From the NCBI GenBank assembly GCA_034436015.1, contig DAOTWG010000011.1:42210-106209 (forward strand): a stretch of 64,000 nt of DNA. The letters run 5' to 3'. Shown piece after piece: positions 46,763 to 56,284 of the stretch (positions are counted from its first letter, which is position 1; each line of letters opens with the position of its first letter). Source of the stretch: DAOTVX01 sp034436015 (GTDB lineage: Bacteria; Chloroflexota; Anaerolineae; Anaerolineales; Villigracilaceae). Both the position numbers and the translations under genes were made by a program. The notes beneath the pieces are model-generated. The model was not told the origin of the DNA, ran no database searches, and worked only from the letters and a program-made list of their open reading frames with translations.

Positions 46763-49700
46763 TCACGGCAAGCAGGATTCGGCAGGGAGCCAGCCAAGTA
46801 TGTCATTCCAACGGATGGGCAACCAGCCATGGAGTGCAGGGAACGGCAAGAGTGTGAGGGTTTCACCGCTTGGAATCTGAGCAATGCTGGCGCAGGTCGC
46901 ATCGGGGCAAACGTGCAAGTCTGCCTGGAGGACGGAGACCGGAATCTGGCAGGTTGCGAGCGGGATTGTAGTCGGTGTGGGGGTAGGGGTGGGCGTTGCC
47001 TTAGGCGGCAAGGTGAAGCGCATGATGCGGTGGTTGCCGGCGTCGCTGACCCAGACGCGTCCTTGTGCGTCGACGGCAACCGCCGCCGCCAGGCCAATAT
47101 TCGCCGGGCCAGAACCATATTCACCCCAGCCGCGGACGAACACCCCTTGTGGCGAAAATTCCAGCACGCGATACATCTCCGGGTCGGTGACAAAGACATC
47201 TCCGTCTGGACCGATTGCCAGATAGGGCTTGTTGTCGAGCGATTGCCCGTACCAGCCGGCAATCGGCCATTGCGTCAAGGGCAGGAAGGTCAGGCCGTCG
47301 GGCAAGGGTGAGAGGGCCTGCACGCGGCTGTTCCAGGTATCGGCCACATAGACATTGCCCTGCGCGTCCAGGGCAATCCCGACCGGTTCATCGAACTGAC
47401 CTGGCTCCATGCCGAGCTGCCCGAATTGGGTCAGGTATTGGCCGTTCGCGTCGAAGATGACGACGCGTTTGTTGCCGGTATCGGTAACGTAGACGCGTCC
47501 TTGTTGGTCAACGGCCAGGCCACGTGGCCCCCAGAAACCATAGGGATCGCTCGTTTGCCCGAAGTTCGGGTAGCCCCAGCTGTGGATGGGTCGTCCTTCG
47601 GCGGTAAATTTGACAATGCGGTGATTCCAGGTGTCGGCCACGTAGACCCACTTCCCATCTGGCGAAACAGCGACGCCCCAGGGTTCGTTGAATCGATCGA
47701 ATGCTGCTTGCCCCATTTCATAGCCAGAGAACGATCCCCATGCCCTGAGAAATTGGCCATCGGCGCTAAAGTGCTGGATGCGGTGGTTGCGCGAATCGGC
47801 AATGTATAGACTGCCGTCGGGAGCGAGTGCGATGCCGCGCGGGGCGTTGAACTGACCGGCCTCGCTTCCCTGGCTGCCGAAAACCAGGTCGGCCTCTACG
47901 GTAATGAGTCCTTCCTCGTAGGGATAGGCAATAGGCTCGGTCGTTGTGCGAGGGGCTGTGACGCCATAATTCCAGATCTGTGCGGCCACGTCCTTGCGGA
48001 TGTAGAGCCGCATTTTATCCGATGGCTCCCAGGTAGAAAGGGTCAGGCCGGTCTGACCGGTAACTTTGGCATATAGGCGATAATCGCGATTGAGCCATAT
48101 CTGGAAGAGCGCGGCGCGCAGGCGAGCATCTCCTAGGTAATTGCAAAGGCGCGAGAAATCGCGATTTTTCCACAGGCGGAAGACGGCCAGAACACCGTTG
48201 CAGGGGTAGTCCGGCCGGAACGGTTGGCTGGGGTCGCGGCGCGCGATCAGGTTGAAATAATCCTGATTCGGCCAGACCATGCGGAGATAGTCAAAACGAT
48301 AATAGTTGTCTGCGACTACGGGTTCGATTTTGAGGAAGTTCTTTTCATCTACGATGATGAAAGGAGAATCGCGCAGGGCGCGGCTGGGCTGATCGAAGGG
48401 GATGGTATTCGTGTAGTCGCGAAGATACCAGACGAAAGGCCAGGAAACGCCCGTATCCGGCGCGCTGGCATCGTAGGCGATGCGCAGCTCGTAACCGCCG
48501 GTCGTGCGTTTGGAGATTTCCTCGGCCTGTTCCATGACGTCCTTGACGCCGCGCGCGCCGTGCGCGTAAACCAGATATTCTGTGGCGTTGTCATATTCGA
48601 TGTAGGAGGCGCGGAAAGCCGCGCGCGCGGTTAGAATGGCCAGGAGACCGAAGAACGTTAACGCGCCCAGGCGTGCGAGTTGACGCTCCCCCCAGTCTTT
48701 GAGCAGATAAGTCAGGCCGGCGGCGCTGCCTATTGTTGCCAATAAGGCCAGGAGGAATGTGGCGGTAGCCCGCAGGCTGTTCAGGTCTTTGCCGCCAAAG
48801 GGCCGGGTCGGGCCGCACCAAGCGAGCAACATTCCGAACGCGCTGCTGAGAAGGGTGAGGAGCAGACCCAACGTGAGCCAGCCGCGTCCTTTTCGCAGTT
48901 GCTCCCATTCTATATGTTCGACCAGTTGTCCTAGCCCCCAGCCGGTTAAGAGGATCGTGGGCCAGGTAATGTGAACAGTCAGCCAGGGCATCTTTTCGCC
49001 GGCAATGGTGAAGGCGATGACGCTGCTTAGCGACCACCAGAATAGCAGGCTGAAGGTATGATCGCCCTCGCCGGTCACTTCCTCGTTGGATGGCTTTTCA
49101 TCGGATAAGGTGCGTGGACGTCGGCCGCGCAATCCCAGGTATGCTGCTAGCCAGATGCCGAGCGCCGGCAGAAACTCGTAGATGGGAATCTGGACGAGAA
49201 TGTAGTAGTACCAGGGCTGACTGCCGCGATTTACCCCGTGCTGTGCCAGCCAGTATCCTAGCGAGCCTAGCATGCCGCTGAAGAAGCCGTCGCCGTTCGT
49301 GAAGAGAGTAGTGTAGAGAGGAACGAAGATAGCGTAGAACAGAGCAGCATTTTTAAGCCAGAGTGATTTGTTCCACCACAGGCCAAGCAGAATAGAAACA
49401 ATGAGTGTGGGGATTAGACAAACTGCCAGGCGCACCAGGCCTTGTGAAAAGATCGCCTTCCAATCCCAACCGGGCCAGAAAAAAGTATAGTTGAGCGGAT
49501 CCCAACCGAGGGCTTTCACTAAAAAGGCGGTCAATTGCGGCAATACGAGCGTGCCCAGCAGCATAAGCAAGTCGAACGAACGCTCCGCGCGAATGGCGCT
49601 CCAGCCTAATCCTCGCACCAGGACGATAGCCGCGCTTCCCAGCGTCAGTGCAGCCGCTATGAGGAGAACTTTCAAGGTCCACGAGGAAGTTTGTACGTTG

Positions 49701-50470
49701 GCCAGGGGTGATTCCATTGCGGCGGGATTCTGTTTTGGGTACAGCGCCCATCCAACTGCGCTACCCAGGAGCGCAACGCTTAAGACAAGCAGGAGAAGAA
49801 AGATCTTGCATTCCAAAGGGGATGCCCACGCGCGGCGCGTGAGACGGTTGATGAAGTACATTGCTAGGAAGAGTAAGGCCTGCGCCGTGTAGATGAACGC
49901 TGTCTCTTTCGCGGTGAAGTGCAGGACGGTGGCTGCTGTCAGTAGGTACAGGTAACGCGAGTGGCCGCTTTCCAGATAACGCAAGATCGCATATAGCATG
50001 GACACGCCGAAGAGCGCGGCGAACGCCTCGTTGCGCGCGTATCGGCCATAGTAGAGCATGTAAGGGGAGATCACCATCAGAAAGGCTGCTATCAACGCGC
50101 CGGCTTTCCCCAAGTAGCGCCGCCAGTTCCAGATTGCCAGTACGGTCAGGATGCTAGCGATCGCATGCGGCAAACGGGCGGTGAAGTCGTTGACACCGAA
50201 CAGGAAATACGTCAGCGCCAGCAAATGGAACTGGAGCGGGCCGTGCATCATTGGGTCGTGTCTGTAGCCACGCCCTTGGTAGAGTTCCCATGAAAAGTAG
50301 GTGTGCAGACTCTCATCGTGGCTCATCACGCGTTGGCCAAGATTGTAGAAGCGCGTGGCAATAGCCAGGATGAGGAGTAGCCCAAACAGGGCTTTTTCTA
50401 GCGTGAGGGCCGGGAGGCCGGCAAAGAAGGGACGATCGAGAAGCGAAGAATTTCTGCTCTCTCTCTCCAT
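46763..50470 (-). CDS. Agl23/TIGR03663-type membrane glycosyltransferase fused to an NHL propeller and SH3-like tail
   Basis: 1235 residues. Residues 1 to about 640 hold roughly a dozen membrane helices of a PMT/GT39-like enzyme with SHDESLHTYFSWELYQGRGYRHDPMM-type first loop (acidic D-E motif). A soluble region follows, then NHL repeats at about 825-1150 (for example GIALAPDGSLYIADSRNHRIQHF, GVAVSPDGKWVYVADTWNHRI), a T-P repeat linker and an SH3b-like end (about 1170-1235). Likely glycosylates or flips a lipid-linked sugar with the propeller outside the membrane. Substrate unknown. AGGTG precedes the ATG; monocistronic. Confidence 0.82.
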   Translation of the reverse strand: MERESRNSSLLDRPFFAGLPALTLEKALFGLLLILAIATRFYNLGQRVMSHDESLHTYFSWELYQGRGYRHDPMMHGPLQFHLLALTYFLFGVNDFTARLPHAIASILTVLAIWNWRRYLGKAGALIAAFLMVISPYMLYYGRYARNEAFAALFGVSMLYAILRYLESGHSRYLYLLTAATVLHFTAKETAFIYTAQALLFLAMYFINRLTRRAWASPLECKIFLLLLVLSVALLGSAVGWALYPKQNPAAMESPLANVQTSSWTLKVLLIAAALTLGSAAIVLVRGLGWSAIRAERSFDLLMLLGTLVLPQLTAFLVKALGWDPLNYTFFWPGWDWKAIFSQGLVRLAVCLIPTLIVSILLGLWWNKSLWLKNAALFYAIFVPLYTTLFTNGDGFFSGMLGSLGYWLAQHGVNRGSQPWYYYILVQIPIYEFLPALGIWLAAYLGLRGRRPRTLSDEKPSNEEVTGEGDHTFSLLFWWSLSSVIAFTIAGEKMPWLTVHITWPTILLTGWGLGQLVEHIEWEQLRKGRGWLTLGLLLTLLSSAFGMLLAWCGPTRPFGGKDLNSLRATATFLLALLATIGSAAGLTYLLKDWGERQLARLGALTFFGLLAILTARAAFRASYIEYDNATEYLVYAHGARGVKDVMEQAEEISKRTTGGYELRIAYDASAPDTGVSWPFVWYLRDYTNTIPFDQPSRALRDSPFIIVDEKNFLKIEPVVADNYYRFDYLRMVWPNQDYFNLIARRDPSQPFRPDYPCNGVLAVFRLWKNRDFSRLCNYLGDARLRAALFQIWLNRDYRLYAKVTGQTGLTLSTWEPSDKMRLYIRKDVAAQIWNYGVTAPRTTTEPIAYPYEEGLITVEADLVFGSQGSEAGQFNAPRGIALAPDGSLYIADSRNHRIQHFSADGQFLRAWGSFSGYEMGQAAFDRFNEPWGVAVSPDGKWVYVADTWNHRIVKFTAEGRPIHSWGYPNFGQTSDPYGFWGPRGLAVDQQGRVYVTDTGNKRVVIFDANGQYLTQFGQLGMEPGQFDEPVGIALDAQGNVYVADTWNSRVQALSPLPDGLTFLPLTQWPIAGWYGQSLDNKPYLAIGPDGDVFVTDPEMYRVLEFSPQGVFVRGWGEYGSGPANIGLAAAVAVDAQGRVWVSDAGNHRIMRFTLPPKATPTPTPTPTTIPLATCQIPVSVLQADLHVCPDATCASIAQIPSGETLTLLPFPALHGWLPIRWNDILGWLPAESCLP

Positions 50471-50503
50471 AAGGTCACCTACGCAAAATAGTTTTTAGGG
50501 GCG

Positions 50504-50532
50504 ACTATACTGCAAATGCTGGGTTTTGACAA
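50504..50532 (-). promoter_or_regulatory. Promoter of the Agl23-NHL gene
   Basis: Minus strand TTGTCA (50532-50527), 17 nt, TATAGT (50509-50504). Predicted start near 50497, 27 nt before the ATG. Confidence 0.82.
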
Positions 50533-50893
50533 GTGGAAGTGGAAATGGTGTTTGTGACATACACGGTGGGCGGTCCTACATTTTTTCCACCAAGGGCAGT
50601 TTTTGCAAGCCAACATGCGGATTTCCTCCCTCTTGGGCGCCAAAAATAGCCTTGCCTGCGACCATGCCAACCGCTTTATCGTCGTCCCCGTCCATTGTCC
50701 ACCATCCACTGTCTCAGGCGAAGTGCTTATCGGCGCGGGCGATGCCGTTAGCGCCTACCGTTGCCCCGGTGAGTACGCCAACCGTCATTGGTATTTGTTG
50801 ACCGGGGTGTTACGCGCCTGATGTGCGGACGTTCATAATAGGGTAGAATTACTTGTGTCGGCGTGATCATATCGTCATCAACAGACCAGACTG

Positions 50894-50902
50894 TGCTATA
50901 AT
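50894..50902 (+). promoter_or_regulatory. Extended -10 promoter before the membrane protein/YtxH pair
   Basis: TGCTATAAT (50894-50902) has the TGn extension that can replace a -35. It lies about 100 nt upstream of the ATG at 51001. No strong -35 is visible. Confidence 0.5.
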
Positions 50903-51000
50903 GGGAGCAAGATGGTCGGCGTGCTTTCAGGCGGAGTGTGTTGTTAAACAGGAGTGCTTTTTCCCTTGTGCGCGACAATTTATATAGCCGTTGGTGCCCC

Positions 51001-51432
51001 ATGAGCGAACCCCTTGCAGAAACCTCTGTTCCCGTTTCCGAAGAGATATCTGGACAACGCCGCCGGTGGCTGGTTGTCGCCGTTGTCGGCGGTGTGGTTT
51101 TTCTTCTCGCGATGATTGGTTTGGTGGGGTATGCCTTGCTCCAGGATCCTGCCACGACAGCCACTATCCGCGATATTGTTATCATCTTTTTAGCCCTGGA
51201 ATCGGTAATCATTGGTCTGGCGCTGATTATTCTGATTGTCCAGGTTGCCAGTCTCATCAACTTGCTGCGTAACGAGGTAAGGCCTATTTTGCAGGCGACG
51301 AGCGAAACGGTCAACACGTTGCGTGGAACAACCGAGTTCCTGAGCGAGAACGTTGTGGAACCGGTTATCCGGCTGAATAGTTATCTGGCCGGTTTACGCC
51401 GTCTTTTCCACTTGTTCGGTGGTGGAAAATAA
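51001..51432 (+). CDS. Small membrane protein with DUF948-like tail
   Basis: 143 residues from ATG 51001; no clear ribosome binding site, and in-frame upstream starts exist (TTG 50938). Two hydrophobic helices (about 23-47 and 59-85) are followed by a helical tail, EVRPILQATSETVNTLRGTTEFLSENVVEPVIRL, which resembles DUF948-type envelope proteins. It lies 27 nt before a YtxH gene, a pairing typical of general-stress envelope proteins. Function unknown. Confidence 0.65.
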   Translation: MSEPLAETSVPVSEEISGQRRRWLVVAVVGGVVFLLAMIGLVGYALLQDPATTATIRDIVIIFLALESVIIGLALIILIVQVASLINLLRNEVRPILQATSETVNTLRGTTEFLSENVVEPVIRLNSYLAGLRRLFHLFGGGK

Positions 51433-51459
51433 ACTCGATTTTCAAAAAAGGAGAGCATC

Positions 51460-51750
51460 ATGTCGGACCGAGATGATTTTGGAGCTTTTCTGGCCGGTTT
51501 CCTTGTTGGGGGAGTTACCGGAGCAATTGTTGCGTTACTGTTTGCGCCGCAATCGGGAGCAGAAACGCGCGCCCGGTTGCAGGAGAAGGGCATTGAACTG
51601 CGCGACCGCGCGGTGGCCGGGGCGCAGGATCTAAAGACAAAGGCCGAGAAAATAGCGGCGGAGGCGAAGGAGCGCAGCCAACAAGCCGTGGAAAGTGTGC
51701 GCAAGGCAGTAGGGCGGAAGACGCCGCCTGAAGTCGAAGCCGGTGGATAA
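51460..51750 (+). CDS. YtxH-family protein
   Basis: 96 residues. One glycine-rich membrane helix (FLAGFLVGGVTGAIVALLFAPQSGAETRARL) is the YtxH signature. A charged helical tail (KTKAEKIAAEAKERSQQAVESVRKAVG) follows. The family is stress-associated and of unknown molecular role. AAAGGAG lies before the ATG; co-transcribed with the preceding membrane protein. Confidence 0.85.
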   Translation: MSDRDDFGAFLAGFLVGGVTGAIVALLFAPQSGAETRARLQEKGIELRDRAVAGAQDLKTKAEKIAAEAKERSQQAVESVRKAVGRKTPPEVEAGG

Positions 51751-51887
51751 CGCGGCGTTACATACACGACGAAAACCTGTGTCTATGGTTACGGCTCGCG
51801 TAGACAACCTTGCGCGAGCATAGTTAGAAAATTGTCATCTGGCAGGGATTGGGCCGGGGAAGGCCGAATCCCTGTTTTGTTGTTGCC

Positions 51888-52526
51888 ATGTGGCTTATTC
51901 CCTTGCTTCGCTTTTTCTTTACTCTGCTTTATGGGCCGTTCGCTTGGGCCTATGACGCTGTTGCTTGGCTTGTCTCGCTGGGTCGCTGGCAAGATTGGAC
52001 GCGCACGGCCTTGCCCCACGTACGCGGCAGAACGCTGGAAGTAGGTTGCGGCCCCGGTCATCTATTGGTGGAAATGTATCAACGCGCCGAGGATGTCTTT
52101 GGTTTAGATGAAAGCCGTCCGATGGTCGCCCTGGCTGCCCGGCGTTTGAAGCAGCATGGCTTGCCGGCCCGGTTGGCTCGTGCACGTGCGCAAGCATTGC
52201 CTTATCCGGCGCTGACCTTTGATACAGTAGTAGCCACGTTTCCGTCGGAGTACATCCTGGAACAGGCGACATTGCGCGAAATCCATCGCGTCCTGACTGC
52301 TCGCGGGAAACTGGTGGTCGTCGCGATGGTTTGGTTTACGGGAGCGCAGCCGGCGCACCGTTTGCTTCGCTGGCTATTCCAGACGACGGGCGAGAGTCAG
52401 AGGTTGGAGCGATTCTGGCCCGAGGTCGCGGCGCGTCTGGAGATGCAGGGCTTTACAGGACGCTGCGAGTTTGTCGAAATGGACGTCAGCCGTATCGTGT
52501 TGATTTTCGCAGAGAAGGGGAGGTAA
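51888..52526 (+). CDS. SAM-dependent methyltransferase (class I)
   Basis: 212 residues from ATG 51888 (an upstream start at 51849 would add 13 residues). Motif I is LEVGCGPGHLL, then FGLDESRPMVALAARRL (acidic end of beta-2) and ALPYPALTFDTVVATFPSEYI, with a LREIHRVLTARGKLVVV stretch as in UbiE/Methyltransf_11 proteins. An N-terminal hydrophobic stretch (WLIPLLRFFFTLLYGPFAW) suggests membrane association, so a lipid or quinone acceptor is possible. Acceptor not identifiable. Confidence 0.82.
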   Translation: MWLIPLLRFFFTLLYGPFAWAYDAVAWLVSLGRWQDWTRTALPHVRGRTLEVGCGPGHLLVEMYQRAEDVFGLDESRPMVALAARRLKQHGLPARLARARAQALPYPALTFDTVVATFPSEYILEQATLREIHRVLTARGKLVVVAMVWFTGAQPAHRLLRWLFQTTGESQRLERFWPEVAARLEMQGFTGRCEFVEMDVSRIVLIFAEKGR

Positions 52527-52857
52527 CACGGAATGGATTCCGTGACAAGGTGCGATGCAATCTATCTATACCGCCAAAGGGAATGGGGAAGCCGGCCCTG
52601 TTTGTCTATCCGTCGGTGCGCTTCCGAGGACGACGCTTTGACGGCGGTCATACGCCATGTTTTTTTTTTCGGAGAAAAAGCATTGGAAACGGGGCCGAGT
52701 TTGCAGGCAAAGATGCAAGAAGGGCGATTTTTCAGACCGACATCGGAGACCGGTCATCGAAAAGGGCTAAATGGAGAGTGGCTACTTCGGCAGGCCCAAA
52801 AAGGATCGGCCGGGTCTTTTTCACCCTGAATTGAGAGCGTCTGCTTTCATCATATTC
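52527..52857 (+). other. Intergenic region between methyltransferase and GH113-like genes (convergent)
   Basis: 331 nt. CACGGAA/TTCCGTG forms a hairpin at 52527-52544 just after the methyltransferase, without a T run. A motif at 52744-52775 resembles 36438-36473. Open frames across the region lack recognisable features. Confidence 0.4.
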
Positions 52858-55326
52858 TCAGGGACGTAGGCCGCGCAGACGAGAATACCAGAATCGAAGC
52901 ACCTCGGCGGCAGGTTTGCCGTGCACGGAGGCCGACTTATCCTTGAGTGCGATGGGTGGGTAGTAGCCGCGACTGACGAAACCTTTCAACCAGGGGCGGC
53001 TGTCTAGAGCGATTAGCAGAGCCTGATAGATATCGGCCTGTTCCTGAAGGCTGAGGGGGAACGACGCGTCGTCTTGTGTTGGTTGATTAAAGTATTGCCA
53101 ATCTTTGCGGACTTTCGCCGCACCGACCACGGCTGGATACGCGGCTGCAAGGATTACAGGCTTGTGGAGCGTATTGACCAGCGGCGCGATAGAGTCGTCG
53201 AGCAGGTGTCCGGCCTGGGCGGCCAGTTCTTCTACGGTGGGTGTGGCGGTTGTGCTCAGCGGCGCCTCCCAAAGCAGGTAAATTCCATCCACTTCGCTGA
53301 GGAAGGCTGGCGCGCGAGGGGCTTCGCCTTGGAAGGACAATGCCCAGTAGATTTGCCCGTTGAAATGTCGGCGTGTTTCCGAGAGGATATCTCTCCAGCG
53401 GCCATCGGCGTCGGCGGGAACGCCGGAAGGGCGACCGTCGGGCAGGAGACCGCCGGGCAGGGCTGGGGTCAGCCCTTCTTCGCCCAGGATGAGCATTCCG
53501 GCGCCGCTTTGACGCGCTAGATCGGCATGATACATCACGAAGGCGCGGTATCGTTCGAACCAACGATTCCACCAGGCCTCGTCCCCCGGGGCAGAGAGCC
53601 ACCAGGTTGTGGCGTCGGCGCGGTAGCGGACGGTAGGGAAAATAGCCACGTTCAAATTGATGGCGCGGGCCAGCCCGACCATCTGGCCGATATCACCCCA
53701 AAGCGGATCCAAAACAGGGGTGGGGGCAAAAATAAGCGGGGAGGCGCGTTGCGCTGTCCACGTGGGAGTTAGAACGAGGAGATTCGTTCCCAGATGGTGC
53801 ACATCGAACAGGGCTTGCGGTAGGTATGATTGCCAGGATGGATGGTACGAACTTAAGAATTCCACGCCGGCCTGAAAGCCGTTGCGTGGCTGCGGTTGGA
53901 CAGAAGCCGGTGTATAGTTGACCGATTGCATCCATTGCCAGGCAGCGACCTCATCTTGTAAATCCTGCATCGTCAGGCTGGTAGCCGCCACGCGACCACG
54001 CTGGCCATTGGGGGTGGCGACGTCGTCCGCCGCGCCGCACTGATCGTTCCGGCAATACCGATATTCGAACTGCCCCAGCATGTTGAGTGGGCTGAACAGT
54101 GCGTAGACCCACCGATAATTTCCCAGCGACCACATAGGAATAGGTTCCGTCCAACCATAGGGGTTGAACTGAATCGAGACCGTATCCGTCGCGGGGGTAG
54201 TGTTTGGGACCGTGACCTCGAAGATAATTGGCGCGGAATTCCCTGCCTGCCAGGTTTCCACACTGTCCGTGACGACGGCATTGGTCTCTGGGACGATGAG
54301 TTGCCGCAATACGAAATCGCCGTTAAAGTGATGTTCTGCATTCCAGAAACCATCGCCCAAGGTGTATTTGTATCGCACGTCGGCGCCGACTGGTAGGGAG
54401 AGGGTAATCGTGTAGCGGCCATCTGGCAGAGGCGAGAGCACAGGCATACGCGTTACCAGTGTATTCATGCCGCCGCGCAGGTCGCCGAACGTATTGCCCA
54501 GTTGGAGGAGGTTGCCGGCCAGGCGCAGAGGGGCGTTCTTCACAGTGTTCTGCGGTACGCTGACGACAAACATCACGTTGACGAAGGGACGCGGCGTCAG
54601 GCGAATCGGGACCGGCGTGCGGAGGCCGGCCGCGACGGTCGCGCCTTGTTGGAATATATGATACGAGCCGTCCAGAGCGTAGGCTACAAGGTTGTGCGTG
54701 CCGGGCGGAAGACCTTCCAGGACAAAGTTGCCTTGTGAGTCGGTCAGGGTCTGGACTCCGCCGGCAACGATCAAGATGTTGACAAGCGGCGCTCCGTTGC
54801 TGGCGTTCGTCACCTGACCGCTGATGCGACCCGTTGGCCCGGAAAAAGGCGTGTCGTTCCAGGAAGCGATGACGTCGTGGATCTCCGCCGGAGCGACGGC
54901 GTGATACAGCCGGTAGCGAACCGGGATGTCTGCTGCTGTATCCTCGAAGATAGGCAATTTTCCCAAACGGACATAGCGATACAGGAGCGTGCTGTTCAAC
55001 GCACAGGGGAGGGTGACGGCGTAATGGAGAGGATCCTGCGCTTGCATTGGATAATTCTTGGCGTTCAGTGCCAGGCCGGTGACTTCATCTACCACGCTGA
55101 GTGCGAGCGTTTCGCCGGGGGGCAGGGGAGAGGGAAGGGTAACGCGAACGGTCAACGAAACAGCCGGCTGTGGGGTAGTTGGCGGATTGCTCGTTGTTGG
55201 GGTGAAGATAGGAGTAGCCGGGAGGTCAGGCAAATTGAAGAGAGAAAGCGTGCAGGCGGTCGCGCAGAGCGCAATGGTCGCTGTGATCAGATGTGGGCGA
55301 AAAGATGGGACGCGGGCGGTGTTCAT
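52858..55326 (-). CDS. Lipoprotein with beta domains and a GH113-like barrel
   Basis: 822 residues. Lipobox LCATAC gives Cys25. A Thr/Pro linker is followed by beta domains, including a carboxypeptidase-regulatory-like unit at about 165-240 (GRISGQVTNASNGAPLVNIL...GNFVLEGLPPGTHNL) and two starch-binding-like sandwiches (about 250-350, 365-440). The last 350 residues look like a TIM barrel of the GH113 beta-mannanase type: GTNLLVLTPTW, GAGMLILGEEGL, WRDILSETRRHFNGQIYWAL, DGIYLLWEAP. If so, it is an envelope-bound glycosidase. The family call is from motif resemblance only. No neighbouring gene within 118 nt upstream. Confidence 0.6.
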   Translation of the reverse strand: MNTARVPSFRPHLITATIALCATACTLSLFNLPDLPATPIFTPTTSNPPTTPQPAVSLTVRVTLPSPLPPGETLALSVVDEVTGLALNAKNYPMQAQDPLHYAVTLPCALNSTLLYRYVRLGKLPIFEDTAADIPVRYRLYHAVAPAEIHDVIASWNDTPFSGPTGRISGQVTNASNGAPLVNILIVAGGVQTLTDSQGNFVLEGLPPGTHNLVAYALDGSYHIFQQGATVAAGLRTPVPIRLTPRPFVNVMFVVSVPQNTVKNAPLRLAGNLLQLGNTFGDLRGGMNTLVTRMPVLSPLPDGRYTITLSLPVGADVRYKYTLGDGFWNAEHHFNGDFVLRQLIVPETNAVVTDSVETWQAGNSAPIIFEVTVPNTTPATDTVSIQFNPYGWTEPIPMWSLGNYRWVYALFSPLNMLGQFEYRYCRNDQCGAADDVATPNGQRGRVAATSLTMQDLQDEVAAWQWMQSVNYTPASVQPQPRNGFQAGVEFLSSYHPSWQSYLPQALFDVHHLGTNLLVLTPTWTAQRASPLIFAPTPVLDPLWGDIGQMVGLARAINLNVAIFPTVRYRADATTWWLSAPGDEAWWNRWFERYRAFVMYHADLARQSGAGMLILGEEGLTPALPGGLLPDGRPSGVPADADGRWRDILSETRRHFNGQIYWALSFQGEAPRAPAFLSEVDGIYLLWEAPLSTTATPTVEELAAQAGHLLDDSIAPLVNTLHKPVILAAAYPAVVGAAKVRKDWQYFNQPTQDDASFPLSLQEQADIYQALLIALDSRPWLKGFVSRGYYPPIALKDKSASVHGKPAAEVLRFWYSRLRGLRP

Positions 55327-55444
55327 GGTCGGTTTTCGAGGAGATTCATTGCGCCGAGGATAAAGGAACCTGCTGCCCGTCCTTGGGAAGCTTGCTCTGC
55401 GTGTGCTTTACCCTGGAAACTCGCGCCATGGCATACAAGGAGAA

Positions 55445-55888
55445 TCAGGAGGATGTGGTAACAGGATGTAGAACCTGCGCCACTTCGCTTTCGTGCTTCG
55501 CCAGACTCCCCAACACGCCGTTGACGAAACGCGGCGCGCTATCCGAACTGAAATGTTTGGCCAGTTCGACGGCTTCGTTGATGGCCACGCTGACGGGGGT
55601 AATCTTTTGTACGGCAAACTCCCAGGCAGCGATGCGCAAGATATTGCGGTCAATGGCGGCAACCTGATCCAGTGGCCATTCCGGGGCGTAGCGGGTGATC
55701 GCAGCGTCCAGTCTCTCGCGCAAAGGGATAACGCCGAAAACAATCTGGCGGGCGAACTCTGCCAGTTCCTCGGGCAATGGCTCTTCGGCCAGCCGTTCGT
55801 CCAGCACCTGCGCCGGTGGGTGGTTGACCAGGTCAACCTCGAACAGGACTTGGAGAGCGACACTACGGGCCCGCGTGCGCGCCTTCAT
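55445..55888 (-). CDS. nusB: Transcription antitermination protein NusB
   Basis: 147 residues, all-helical. RTRARSVALQVLFEVDL, AAITRYAPEWPLDQVAAIDRNILRIAAWEF and INEAVELAKHFSSDSAPRFVNGVLGSLAK match NusB. It binds boxA RNA with NusE for rRNA transcription. GAGGGGTG lies 8 nt upstream of the ATG; 7 nt after asp23. Confidence 0.95.
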   Translation of the reverse strand: MKARTRARSVALQVLFEVDLVNHPPAQVLDERLAEEPLPEELAEFARQIVFGVIPLRERLDAAITRYAPEWPLDQVAAIDRNILRIAAWEFAVQKITPVSVAINEAVELAKHFSSDSAPRFVNGVLGSLAKHESEVAQVLHPVTTSS

Positions 55889-55895
55889 CGTAAAA

Positions 55896-56243
55896 TCACC
55901 CCTCGATGTGGCGGTATTCGATGTCCTCGATATGGATGTTGATGCTGCCGATTTCCAGGCCGGTCATTTCGGTAATCGCGCGCGCGACGCGTTCCTGCAC
56001 TTGACGGCCGACCTCGCGCAGGTTGATGTCGTCCTCGACGATCAAATAGAGGTCTATGGTAATCACATTGTCTTCGATCTCCATCTGGACACCATCATGA
56101 CCGCGCTTGAAGAGGCGGTTCATGCCTCCCTTGACCGGAGCCATGCGTCGCACGCCTTCGACTTCAAGCGCGGCCATACGCGCAATGGTCAACAACACAT
56201 CGGGGGTCAGTGTGGTCTTGCCAGAAGTATGGTAGTCAGACAT
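55896..56243 (-). CDS. Asp23/Gls24 family envelope stress protein
   Basis: 115 residues from ATG 56243 (AGGAGG upstream). GKTTLTPDVLLTIARMAALEVEGV, GVQMEIEDNVITIDLYLIVEDDINLREVGRQVQERV match Asp23 (DUF322). Often lies beside nusB, as here. Membrane-peripheral protein linked to envelope stress or fatty-acid metabolism; exact role unclear. Confidence 0.92.
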   Translation of the reverse strand: MSDYHTSGKTTLTPDVLLTIARMAALEVEGVRRMAPVKGGMNRLFKRGHDGVQMEIEDNVITIDLYLIVEDDINLREVGRQVQERVARAITEMTGLEIGSINIHIEDIEYRHIEG

Positions 56244-56284
56244 GATGCCTCCTGTGAGGAATATGCTTGCCTGTGGCGTGGCCA

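Larger units (their letters stand above)
50471..51000 (+). other. Intergenic region with divergent promoters
   Basis: 530 nt. It holds the promoter of the Agl23-NHL gene and a -10 element for the plus-strand pair at 51001. Short open frames on both strands, such as 50618-50821 on plus, have no recognisable motif or ribosome binding site and were not called. Confidence 0.4.

Noticed and set aside
50603..50821. Short plus-strand open frame in the 50.5-51 kb gap
   Set aside because: No ribosome binding site and no recognisable motif.
52533..52829. 98-codon plus-strand open frame
   Set aside because: Residue composition looks random and no start signal was seen.
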